Assembly: GCA_029582155.1 (NCBI GenBank)
Contig: CM055898.1
Location: forward strand, 37,209,458-37,273,457
Direction: 5' to 3'
DNA length: 64,000 bases
DNA from: Panopea generosa
Lineage: Eukaryota > Mollusca > Bivalvia > Adapedonta > Hiatellidae
Part shown: one piece after another, positions 34,143 to 48,000 of the stretch
Layout of the letters: every line of letters begins with the position of its first letter
Position numbering within the stretch: the stretch's first letter is position 1
Notes under the pieces: model-generated
Databases searched by the model: none
What the model saw: only the letters and a program-made list of their open reading frames with translations
Told to the model about the DNA's origin: nothing
Program-made: the position numbers and the translations under genes

Positions 34143-37100
34143 AGAAAAAGTAGTAATATTTTAATATTCTACTTGAATTTTAGTAATTATAATAATGTTT
34201 TAAAGTAAAACAAGGTATATAAACATAAAATAAACTGTAAAAAAAAGAAGAAAAAAAATGAAAAAAAAAATGACAATATAAAAAAAGGTAGAAGAGTTGT
34301 TATTGTCTGCACCCCCAAAAAGGATAACATCCCCCATGATTCCGCCTGAGTCTTATATTAACATCTAGAGACATGAACTATTTGGAACTAATTATGACTG
34401 AAACGTTTAGAGTTTTTAATAAACTTTTGTACTTCTAAGAACATATGACCGTTTTCTTTTTCATTTTGATTTTTATTTCAACATAACAACTTGTTAGTAT
34501 TTAATAGATGATATTTTCTTGTTTCATTAAACAGCTGTAGCCTTTGAGTATTATATAGCTTGCATTGGAATAAGTAGTGTTCAGCATTTTCTAACATGCT
34601 ACCACAACTGCAAGAAGTATTGTCACGCAGGTGATTATTATATATTATTTAGGTCTGTATTAAAGTTGCTACAATTGTTTCGCATGCTTGATTAAGAGTA
34701 TGTCTTTAAAGTTTAAAACATTAAAAGCAGAGGAGAGCATTTGAGTATTATGTTCGTGCCATGAACCGTCCTGACCGAGTGTTACACCGAGATGTTTGTG
34801 ATGTGCTACAAAACTTAATGAGTACCTCGAAAACTAACGTATGGTTTATTTCGATTAATTAGGGATAAAAACATTACTTCAGTTTTATTTGAATTAAACT
34901 GAACTAGCCTTTGTTTTGACAATTTAGAAATAATTTAGGTCATTATTAAGTATGCTTTCCATTGAATTGATATTATTTGTTGAATAAGCTAATGAACTAT
35001 CATCTGCAAATAATCTTGCAATACTTAACATTGATTCAGCAATATCATTGACATATTCTAGAAATAATAAAGGACCAAGGACAGAGTGTTGTGAAACACC
35101 AGCACAAAATATGTGGTTATGAACGTTGTCTTGTGTTTTTTTTTTAAAAAAAAAATCACATAATATTACATACTCAATTGGATTACGGTCAATAAGTTCG
35201 AGATATATCGCCTTAATCGATGCAAATGGCGGACATATACTGATACAATTGTGAATTTTGACTTTCCGAGTCGTGCACTTTAAAAAGTTGTGACATGCCT
35301 ATTACTGTCTGAATTTAAATGAACATTTCTGAAAATATGCCTAATGTATTTGTTCATTATATTGTAGATTTTTTAAAATTGACAAACTCGTGTTGACAAA
35401 ATATCAATAATTCCAGGTTACCAATTATAACTATTGTTGAGAATATTTATCAATACATCTTTTATCTTTTATCATAGCAATGTAATCATATATGAAGTAT
35501 TTAAGAGTACAGGTTCGTATTTGTACAAAAAGGGACTAAGATTCATAGAGGCAATGCAAATGGGCGTTTAACTCTATGTAGATTACTGCAAAAACTGCCA
35601 AATATTTGTTTTTATATGAAATGAACAGTGATATTCAAGTGGACATTTTTTCAGGTTCTGTCTGCTTCTTGTGTTTCATATTCGTGATTGTAAACTGGCA
35701 TGACATCTGTAATGCAGATATTATTGATAATTAACTAAGGAGCAAGCTAGCATTACACCAAGTACAAAGTTCATATTATAAATCAAACTGTATATATGTT
35801 GTATATCAAAACGCAATTTAAATTACCCATTGTATATTTTTGTAACAATGACATAATCATCCATTATAAACTATAACATGTATGGCGACAAATGAATAAA
35901 TCAGTTGACATAATTATGTTATCATCAAATTGAACTTAACTTTAAATATAACTTTAAATATTGAATAAGAAGTATAACCCACGAGGTTAAGTAATACTAT
36001 TCATTTTTTTTGTAATAGTTTTATTTTTTATATTTGAAACGTTAGAATACTTAAAAAGTGTTAAAACATTATTTCTTTATACAAATTCATTATGCTTTTG
36101 TTTTAAATCATTGCTTTTAACTCATATGTATTGTATGTCCAGACTATCGTGATCAAGGCGTTTGTTTTATGGTGCAACAACTGCAATATAAATCTATATT
36201 CAATAGTAGAAAAAATGCATCTGTGAACATATTTTTGTAAAATTTATTCCAATAAATAAATATACTATAAACAACTGAATGATTCGTCGCTTAGATGCAA
36301 AATTATTAATATTATTTTATTAAGCAATTCGAGTTTTTCTCTAACGTGAGGTTATCTTCACTTTTCATTTTAAAGGTATTATATCAGAATTTTTCAAAAT
36401 TTTAAAATTTGCCCTGAAAACATTTTTTTTCTTACATACCGTGCTTATATATACTCACTGACTCCGTATTGCAAAAAACATATTTATTTATTATATATTT
36501 AGATATGCCAAAATAACAGTCTAAAAAGGGCTTTACTACTTTGGGCTACGCGCCCAGGTTAGACTAATTTAAAAATAAAGTTCCCACTTAAAACATATTT
36601 TGTGCCGTATTGAATGATCCGTTATACAGGTTTACACGTTGTAACAATTGTTTCATCTGATAAAAAGTCAGAATGACGATGTGAAGGTCGTCAAACAGTA
36701 TTTAAGTGCTGTCTATTTCCAGAATGGGGATTTCATTTCAATTTTATCACTTCATTGATATATTTGATATACTAATCTATTCGGATTCAATTTATTAATA
36801 CAAAATCCATTTTAATAATAATAACATTTTTAAGATATTTATAGCGTTTTATCCTGATTCACTCCCTTTATGTGAAAAACGAATTGTAAAATACGAGGTT
36901 TTCCATACTCTTCAGAACCTAACGAACCTACCAGTTTTAGATGTGCTGCTCTATCTAATGAGTATGTAGACCTTGCATGGTTGCCACCACCAATTCCTAA
37001 TGGAGACATTGTGCAGTATCATATTGAAGTGTATAACGATAACTACACACTAATAGCAACACATAATACTGTTAATGCAAGTACATCGTTTCGTGTGACA

Positions 37101-38491
37101 GGCTTGACTCCAGGTAAGCAACTGTTTTAAACTTAGAATTTGGCAATCTTGTCTTTTATTTTAAATAAAGATTGATAACATCAAAAAATTCATTTTCGAT
37201 TCATATGGACACATTTAAGCGGTTAAACTACCACACTGTTTTGCTATATTTGACACTGCTTGGTTCTTACGACTGTAATACTTGCATGGTGTAGAGTGAA
37301 AAAAGGTTAAAACGAGAGCTAGTAGGTTTATTTTGTGTCATACAGCGATGATTTTTATTTATGTCTACGTGTCTGTTTGTAATACATTGTCAGTGTAAAG
37401 ACGGCACTGTCTGGGGCCTTTTAGTTTTAGTGTACACCATATACAAAGTATATTTATTTGTGTTTGTATCCTGTGATATCCAAATTTTTCATAACTATAT
37501 TAAAAACGTCAATATCTCACTGAGTTTTGCAAAATTTCTGATATCAATAACATGTACGAAATATGTCAGGGTGGAGTATTAGAGTGATTTGTACTGTTCA
37601 CTACCTAGGCATCAGTTTATCACAGCAAAAGCATATATGATTGTAGTTTATCCCAGTATTTCCCCATTGAAATATGTTATATCCGAATGCAATAACTTGG
37701 AATTCCATGCTAGTCCATAATATCATTGCGCTTTACTGCGTTAACGAACTGTAAAGTTGTTCAACTTCAGCTGTAGCAAGTGGCCAATCAGTGTGCTTGT
37801 ATAAAGAAAATTGTTACCAGATGACTGATAACAATAGTCGCACACCGAACAATATTATAATAACAATCTTGGGAAAAGTATATAATAAAGTAATAGAACG
37901 GATTATATACATATACAAAAAAAACTTTTATAATACAGGTACCTACTACAGGTTTGGAATTTTTACGGAGAATGAGAAGTACAATTCTAGCAAACGCATA
38001 TTTGCCGTTCCTCTCTGTTTGACAAAAGAACGACGTAAGTGTGATGATTTTTCTTTTCCCTCAAATATAATGTGTATAGATTAGTTTCTGAACATATGCA
38101 ATGGGATTAGTCTTGATATCAGAGACTAATTATACCAGTACCATGACGTGATATTCTATGCTTTTGATCAGCACAGATTTTGCTATTGATTGACTTTTAA
38201 TTTAACAGTCCTTAAAATGATTTTGCTTTGGTGGGTTGGTGTATATCTATTAATCCGCGTTCGTATTCACCAAAATTCTGAGAATATTCTTAGACTTAAG
38301 CTTGAAAATCCGAATTTCATCCTTAGAAGTCTAGTTTACCATGACTGATAGAGTAGTTGTAAGAGTGTATTTGTCTAATAATTCGGTGTCCTTGAGTTCG
38401 TGTCTTAGAATATTCTTAAGAATGGTTGGTGAATTTGACTCCAGGTTTCTTGCATATTAAATAGTAGCATCAGCACCAGATGTTCAATCTG

Positions 38492-38539
<48 letters not shown>

Positions 38540-41500
38540 ACGAGTCTACTTGCTTTGCAGTTAATTATATTTCCAGAATCTAAATTTATCAGTGTTTTGA
38601 GTCTGATATTTAGATTCAGAGTCAAAAGGTCAAAAATGTAAGATTCAAATATATATTCCAGAAGCAAATTACTATATTTATTTACAGAAACAACAGTGTT
38701 GATTATTACTTATATACAAAATGTTACAGTGGCACCTTTATTACCCGTAATTGTATGTTTACAGGGTATAGGAGCATAATACTTATGTTTATAATATGTG
38801 TTATTTTTCATTATATTCCTTGCATGCGTATAGTATGATTGGTTTCATTCTCATGTAGAGTAATATTAAATCAGCACCATCTCATTAGATTCCCATTATT
38901 AAAAAAATGTTTGTTGTTCACAGTAAAATATGCTCAGCTTTTAGCAAGTAATACAAATCATATACGCGAGTTTTCAATATCATCATGTAATATCAACAAT
39001 ATGCCAGTATATATAGAATATGTATCAGTCATGCTCTCAATTCTGACAGAGGTACAGAAGAAGGCAAATTATGCACGTTCCTCATTCGTTGAACCATCTT
39101 TTAATATAATGTGACAGCGTAAATAAAAAAAACATCGATCTTAAAAGGAGACGGTGTAGAAAGATTAAACCTAACCTCAATATGGAAAATAAAACTGTGC
39201 TTCAGATACATGGCAATATCTGAACTACTGCCAGTATATATTTGTCTAAAATTACAGATCTGGGTCTTAGCGAAGCATGCACAGAAAGTAGTGAATGTTC
39301 CGACAAGGGAGCGATTTGTAACAGCACGTGCATATGTCAATCAAATCGATATGACAACAATGGTTTTAGTACCGGAGGTGCCTGTATGGACGGTATGAAA
39401 TGTTTATGAATTGTATATTTTTAAATTGTATTTATGGTTGTCAATAAATGCAAATATTGGATATTAAACAAATACACAAATTTGTCGTTTCGTCATTACC
39501 GTTACTCTATATTTACATGTATCAGTTAGAAAATGGATATGTATTTGATATGCCAAAATAAAACAACCTCACCCATGTATATTCCCAAAATCTCGATAAA
39601 ATATTGCCTCTTACTTTTTAAATTCGAAAGATTGGAACAAAGACGAAATTAGTGAACGCGGATGTATTATACAAGTTTATTAACCTGGGTTAAGTAGATT
39701 AGATATTTCATTTTCCTACAATAAATGTATGCAATATTTTGTACATGTTAATCACAAAAAAAAAGACCACAAAAAGATGCTTGTTTTTATATTACAGTGC
39801 TGAAACTGCGTGTAGGAGATATTGTATTCAGCGCCATAACAACAGTTGGATTTATTGTATCATGGACACCACCAAACGATAAACTACAACATATAGATGA
39901 GTACACACTTAAATGGCAATCGTTTGACAATAAAGTTGTTGCTGGAGATACGGTAACATTAGCACGAAATGTGACATCATTTAACATATCATCAAACATC
40001 ACCGCAGGTCGTGCATACTCTGTATCTATAACTTCAAGGAACAGACAAACACAATATGATGTGGATAGAGTTACAGTGATGTATAGACAGCAGGCTGCAC
40101 GTACGTAGTTTTTAACTGACTGTGATTCGTACTCAAACAAGTAGTATAGAAAAAAGATTTTTACATTGATTATCATTTGTAAAATTAATAATTTAATGAG
40201 TTGTGATACAAAGAAAGTTTGCTGCAGTAACATTTAAAATGCACTAGCGCAGATTATTAGCATCAACATGAACATAATGTTCATTAATTAATTAATTATT
40301 TGATAAAATTCTTTCTTTTATTATTTTTTATATATTTACTCTAATACTAGTATTACCGTAGTGTATCAAAGATGAAACTCAATTATTTACTTTTATTTGT
40401 ATTGTCTTTATGGCATAGGTATTTTATGGTTAAAAGTATTTATGAACTGTTGTTAAATTTATATAATTTAATTTATAGATATAGAAGTTTTATGAAAGAT
40501 TGTACATCTGTATTATATTTGTAACCTTTTTATGTGAAACAAATATGCAACACCCTCATGGCCCTTAGCATCCGATAAAACGGTACATTTTATGACCGTC
40601 CCCCAGCACGTATGATTGTCTTGAATAAGACACTGATTTCTCATTATGATTGAACAATTTAGGGATCAGAACAAATCTTAAATATAACTATTTAGCCACT
40701 TTTTTTCGCCATGATATTATATTAATTGTGAACAAAGTCCATGTTCTGTGATGGCATTTGTAAAATGTGTTGGATGATTAAAATAATTTGAGCTAACGTA
40801 TTATGTTTTGAATAATAATAATTTGTTTTGACGTTCATGTTATATTCGATATGCATTTTTTTTAACCGTATACAATATTTGTAGTAGTGCAAACTTTCTT
40901 TCGTATACAATCTTCCTCGTTTTGAAACGGTGTTGTTCTTTATTATTCAAGTATGTTTCACATTTCAAATTATTTTCAGTTATCTCTCAGATTTAACTGG
41001 TTGTCAATTACAAGTATAATTAATCTAACTTACATCAGAAATGGTCCGATGAATACAAAACACGGCGTATCTGTCACCTTTTACTAATGTCCTTTCTGTG
41101 AATACTGTTGGGTTAAAATAATATAATGTTTTGGTGTTTTTTTACTCAAATAAACTTCGTTTTATATTAATTATAGGCTTCAATATACATAATCTGTTCA
41201 TTTTTATCTGAATTAAGAGCCAAGAAAACCCGGGCCTTTAACGAGAAACACCGACATCAGTATCAGCGACAACAGTATCACCATTACATGGATTGTTCCC
41301 AACACCAATGTTAGTGTTGCCAGTGGTTACACTGCTGTGATACTTGACGGAACAGTGGTAAAGGAAAATAAAACAGTCCGTAAAGCAAGTGCCACCTTTT
41401 CGTTTTCCACCATTCTCTATGGTTACAGATATACTATTTGGATAACGACTAACAGTCAAAGGGCCGGTGGCGATTATGTTGTTCTAAGTGAAACATACAA

Positions 41501-42002
41501 GGAGGAGATAAAGACTCTTGTAATAGGTAATCATTGAAATTGTGAATTCATTAAACTTCCGAAATGCACATTTTTTTATAATAACAAAAAAGATTGTAAT
41601 TAAATGTGTTCATAGTACTGCTAAAACCATTCCTGTAGACCCCTTAGTGACTGTTTTTAAAAAAGCGAGAATATAAATAACTTCGATCGAAATTTCTTAG
41701 ACGAGCGGACCGAGCTTTTTAAATTTGTAATTCCGTAATGACTCGATTGCTTTCATTTAATATAATTTAACAATTTTTTATTGCAAATTTTACATGTACA
41801 AAACATCAAATTGTAACACCAATAATGAATAAAATACAAAAGGGTTGGGCTACAAGTTTTAACAACATTAGTTACAGCCCTCCCCAATGCGTCAAAATGC
41901 ACATACAAATTAAAGTGACGATATTTTTGATATACAAATAAACGCATATACTTTCGAACAAGCATATCACTCACTTCTACATGCATACAAGCACGCTCAC
42001 TT

Positions 42003-42052
<50 letters not shown>

Positions 42053-45000
42053 AGAAAAAGTAGTAATATTTTAATATTCTACTTGAATTTTAGTAATTAT
42101 AATAATGTTTTAAAGTAAAATAAGGTATATAAACATAAAATAAACTGTAGAAAAAAAAAGAAAAAAATGAAAAAAAAATGACAATATAAAAAAAGGTAGA
42201 AGAGTTGTTATTGTCTGCACCCCCAAAAAGGATAACATCCCCCATGATTCCGCCTGAGTCTTATATTAACATCTAGAGACATGAACTATTTGGAACTAAT
42301 TATGACTGAAACGTTTAGAGTTTTTAATAAACTTTTGTACTTCTAAGAACATATGACCGTTTTCTTTTTCATTTTGATTTTTATTTCCACATAACAACTT
42401 GTTAGTATTTAATGGATGATATTTTCTTGTTTCATTAAACAGCTGTAGCCTTTGAGTATTATATAGCTTGCATTGGAATAAGTAGTGTTCAGCATTTTCT
42501 AACATGCTACCACAACTGCAAGAAGTATTGTCTCGTAGGTGATTATTATATATTATTTAGGTCTGTATTAAAATTGCTACAATTGTTTCGCATGCTTGAT
42601 TAAGAGTATGTCTTTAAAGTTTAAAACATTAGAAGCAGAGGAGAGCATTTGAGTATTATGTTCGTGCCATGAACCGTTCTGACCGAGTGTTACACCGAGA
42701 TGTTTGTGATGTGCTACAAAACTTAATGAGTACCTTGAAAACTAACGTATGGTTTATTTCGATTAATTAGGGATAAAAACATTACTTCAGTTTTATTTGA
42801 ATTAAACTGAACTAGCCTTTGTTTTGACAATTTAGAAATAATTTAGGTCATTATTAAGTATGCTTTCCATTGAATTGATATTATTTGTTGAATAAGCTAA
42901 TGAACTATCATCTGCAAATAATCTTGCAATACTTAACATTGATTCAGCAATATCATTGACATATTCTAGAAATAATAAAGGACCAAGGACAGAGTGTTGT
43001 GAAACACCAGCACTCAAGGATTTTGTATCAGAAAACGATGAACCAACAAAGACCCGTTGGGGTCTGTTTGTAAGATAAATTGATAACCACTTAATTAGAT
43101 TTCCTGATATTGACGAAGTTTGAATATTAACTCTTTATGCCAGACTCTGTCAAATGCTTTTGATATGGCACAAAAACAATGCACGTATACTCCTTTTCAT
43201 CAAAAGCTTTACATATTTGATTATAAATAGCAATAAAGTTGAAAAATAGTAGAATGTCTTGGTAAAAAAAAACAGATTGATTTTGATAAATAAGGTCATT
43301 AAAATGGAGATAGTAATATAAATATTTAAAAACAATACGCTGCATTATTTACCAATACAACTAATTAAAGAAATTGGTCTATAATTTGACGGGATGTCTT
43401 TGTCTCCTTTTTTAAAAAGTGGTTGCTTTCCTACTGTACGGAAGTACACAAATGAATACTACAGTGGTAGTGTGCGGATTAAGACTGTTAGATAAGAGAT
43501 TCATTAACAAGATTAGAAAAGTTATCACTTCACTATATTACATATCGTTATTGGTTGTTTTTTTTTAAATATATTGATGTCTGCAATAAAACTGTATGCA
43601 TTATATTATTTATACGCACTGAAAAACAATAAGTACGGAATACTAGTTTGGCCTAGTAACACTTGCTCAGGATATTCCCTTGCATATACGCGTGATACTA
43701 CCGCACGCGCTATTACGTCACAAATCACTTTATTGCAATCAATATTGAGAGGCAACCAAGGGTGGTTTGTTTAGTACAGTTATTAAAAAAGTAAATTTTT
43801 TTTAAATTTTGATATCAACGATTCGTCGCTTACGTGCAATAAATGAGCTCGTGGGTTCCAGTTCATTAATACACTGAGGGAAATAAATAAATGGAATGTT
43901 GTTAAAAACTATCTAACCACAATTTAATTTTTAACCGCATCCCCTACAGTTCCCCATACTATGTTTCTCTCTGAAGTGAATTGATCATATATTACCGACC
44001 GACGCGTTTCCGAACAAGCTTCGTAACTCCCCGTTTTCTGCCGAAGGTGTTTATCGGAAAGAGACGAACATTAATTTGTAAACAAAACCCGTTCATAATT
44101 TTATACTAATAATGTGCTTTATATTTATTTGTTCGTTTGCAAAATCTCTCAGTGATCAAATAAACATGTATTCTATAATATGGAAGAGTAAAACTGACTT
44201 AAATTAAAACTAAAAACGACTATTTGGGAAGTTTAATGAGCCTTTAACCTACATTAAACATTTTTCTCAATATACGTTACACAAGAGTATCAATGAAATA
44301 TTTCATTTCACATCTGTTTCTACAAAGACATGGCCGAGTCTTAATAGGGGTAAAACATTTATTGTCGTAATTAAGCGTTTCAAAAGAATATTAATGAAAA
44401 ATGAAATATTTTATTTCGTATCTATTTCTGCACAGGCATGATTGAGCCTTAATAGGGGTAAAACATTTATTCTAATTATGCGTTACAAAAATATATCAAA
44501 GAAAAATGAAGTATTTCATTTGACATCTATTTCTACAAAGACATGACCGAGCCCTAATAGGGGATAATCATTTATTCTAATTATGCCTTACAAAAGAATA
44601 TCAATGAAAAATGAGCTACTAGTATTTCATTTCACATTTATTTTTGCATGGACATGATTGAGCCCATATATGGGTAAAACATTTATTCTTGTTTTATGTT
44701 ACAAAAAATAACAATGAAAAAATGAAGTATGTCATTTCACATCTTTTTCTGAATAGGCATGACTGAGCCCAATTGTAATCTACATTTTAATGCATCAAAC
44801 CATTTTGCATATATTCCATAAAATGTCATTAAAATTAATAAAGCAATAGATATTTATGTACCAACTATTTGAAATGCACCACCTGCGAAGTCAAAATTCA
44901 CAAACTATATCGTTATCATGTACGTACAGCATTAGCAGCGATTTGACCTCATTGAAACAATTTTAATTCTGCAAGAATCTTTGGACAGTGTTGTTCAAGA

Positions 45001-48000
45001 CCTCGATAATGTTCTGATTTAAATACATCAAAATATGTGGTTATGAACGTTGTCTTGTGTTTTTTTTTTTAAAAAAAAATCACATAATATTACATACTCA
45101 ATTGGATTACGGTCAATAAGTTCGAGATGTATCGCCTTAATCGATGCATATGGCGGACATATACTGATACAATTGTGAATTTTGACTTTCCGAGTCGTGC
45201 ACTTTAAAAAGTTATGACATGCCTATTACTGTCTGAATTTAAATGAACATTTCTGAAAATATGCCTAATGTATTTGTTCATTATATTGTAGATTTTTAAA
45301 ATTTACAAACTCGTGTTGACAAAATATCAATAATTCCAGGTTACCAATTATAACTATTGTTGAGAATATTTATCAATACATCTTTTATCTTTTATCATAG
45401 CAATGTAATCATATATGAAGTATTTAAAAGTACAGGTTCGTATTTGTACAAAAAGGGACTAAGATTCATAGAGGCAATGCAAATGGGCGTTTAACTCTAT
45501 GTAGATTACTGCAAAAACTGCCAAATATTTGTTTTTATATGAACTGAACAGTGATATTCAAGTGGACATTTTTTCAGGTTCTGTCTGCTTCTTGTGTTTC
45601 ATATTCGTGATTGTAAACTGGCATGACATCTCTAATGCAGATATTATTGATAATTAACTAAGGAGCAGGCTAGCATTACACCAAGTACAAAGTTCATATT
45701 ATAAATCAAACTGTATATATGTTGTATATCAAAACGCAATTTAAATTACCCATTGTATATTTTTGTAACAATGACATAATCATCCATTATAAACTATAAC
45801 ATGTATGGCGACAAATGAATAAATCAGTTGACATAATTATGTTATCATCAAATTGAACTTAACTTTAAATATAACTTTAAATATTGAATAAGAAGTATAA
45901 CCCACGAGGTTAAGTAATACTATTCATTTTTTTGTAATAGTTTTATTTTTTATATTTGAAACGTTAGAATACTTAAAAAGTGTTAAATTTCTTTATACAA
46001 ATTCATTATGCTTTTGTTTTAAATCATTGCTTTTAACTCATATGTATTGTATGTCCAGACTATCGTGGTCAAGGCGTTTGTTTTATGGTGCAACAACTGC
46101 AATATAAATCTATATTCAATAGTAGAAAAAATGCATCTGTGAACATATTTTTGTAAAATTTATTCCAATAAATAAATATACTATAAACAACTGAATGATT
46201 CGTCGCTTAGATGCAAAATTATTAATATTATTTTATTAAGCAATTCGAGTTTTTCTCTAACGTGAGGTTATCTTCACTTTTCATTTTAAAGGTATTATAT
46301 CAGAATTTTTCAAAATTTTAAAATTTGCCCTGAAAACATTTTTTTTCTTATATACCGTGCTTATATATACTCACTGACTCCGTATTGCAAAAAACATATT
46401 TATTTATTATATATTTAGATATGCCAAAATAACAGTCTAAAAAGGACTTTACTACTTTGGGCTACGCGCCCAGGTTAGACTAATTTAAAAATAAAGTTCC
46501 CACTTAAAACATATTTTGTGCCGTATTGAATGATCCGTTATACAGGTTTACACGTTGTAACAATTGTTTCATCTGATAAAAAGTCAGAATGACGATGTGA
46601 AGGTCGTCAAACAGTATTTAAGTGCTGTCTATTTCCAGAATGGGGATTTCATTTCAATTTTATCACTTCATTGATATATTTGATATACTAATCTATTCGG
46701 ATTCAATTTATTAATACAAAATCCATTTTAATAATAATACTATTTTTAAGATATTTATAGCATTTTATCCTGATTCACTCCCTTTATGTGAAAAACGAAT
46801 TGTAAAATATGAGGTTTTCCATACTCTTCAGAACCTAACGAACCTACCAGTTTTAGATGTGCTGCTCTATCTAATGAGTATGTAGACCTTGCATGGTTGC
46901 CACCACCAATTCCTAATGGAGACATTGTGCAGTATCATATTGAAGTGTATAACGATAACGACACACTAATAGCAACACATAATACTGTTAATGCAAGTAC
47001 ATCGTTTCGTGTGACAGGCTTGACTCCAGGTAAACAACTGTTTTAAACTTAGAAGTTGGCAATCTTGTCTTTTATTTTAAAAAAAAGATTGATAACATCA
47101 AAAAATTCATTTTCGATTCATATGGACACATTTAAGCGGTTAAACTACCACACTGTTTTGCTATATTTGACGCTGCTTGGTTCTTACGACTGTAATACTT
47201 GCATGGTGTAGAGTGAAAAAAGGTTAAAACGAGAGCTAGTAGGTTTATTTTGTGTCATACAGCGATGATTTTTATTTATGTCTACTTGTCTGTTTATAAT
47301 ACATTGTCAGTGTAAAGACGGCACTGTCTGGGGCCTTTTAGTTTTAGTGTACACCATATACAAAGTATATTTATTTGTGTTTGTATCCTGTGATATCCAA
47401 ATTTTTCATAACTTTATTAAAAACGTCAATATCTCACTGAGTTTTGCAAAATTTCTGATATCAATAACATGTACGAAATATGTCAGGGTGGAGTATTAGA
47501 GTGATTTGTACTGTTCACTACCTAGGCATCAGTTTATCACAGCAAAAGCATATATGATTGTAGTTTATCCCAGTATTTCCCCATTGAAATATGTTATATC
47601 CGAATGCAATAACTTGGAATTCCATGCTAGTCCATAATATCATTGCGCTTTACTGCGTTAACGAACTGTAAAGTTGTTCAACTTCAGCTGTAGCAAGTGG
47701 CCAATCAGTGTGCTTGTATAAAGATGACTGATAACAATAGTCACACACCGAACAATATTATAATAACAATCTTGGGAAAAGTATATAATAAAGTAATAGA
47801 GCGGATTATATACATATACAAAAAAAAAACTTTTATAATACAGGTACCTACTACAGGTTTGGAATTTTTACGGAGAATGAGAAGTACAATTCTAGCAAAC
47901 GCATATTTGCCGTTCCTCTCTGTTTGACAAAAGAACGACGTAAGTGTGATGATTTTTCTTTTCCCTCAAATATAATGTGTATAAATTAGTTTCTGAACAT

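Larger units (their letters stand above)
30239..38149 (+). repeat. Segmental duplication, copy A (7.9 kb)
   Basis: Direct tandem copy of 38148-48054. The left edge begins GTGATATTCTATGCTTTTGA and the right edge ends ACCATGACGT. The two bases GT are shared at the junction, suggesting a microhomology or slippage breakpoint. Copies are nearly identical by eye in exons and introns. Copy A lacks a 2.0-kb segment present in copy B (43014-45029). The cassette holds five confident exons of the receptor gene, a MITE, a LINE fragment, an orphan satellite fragment and a CA repeat. Confidence 0.95.
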
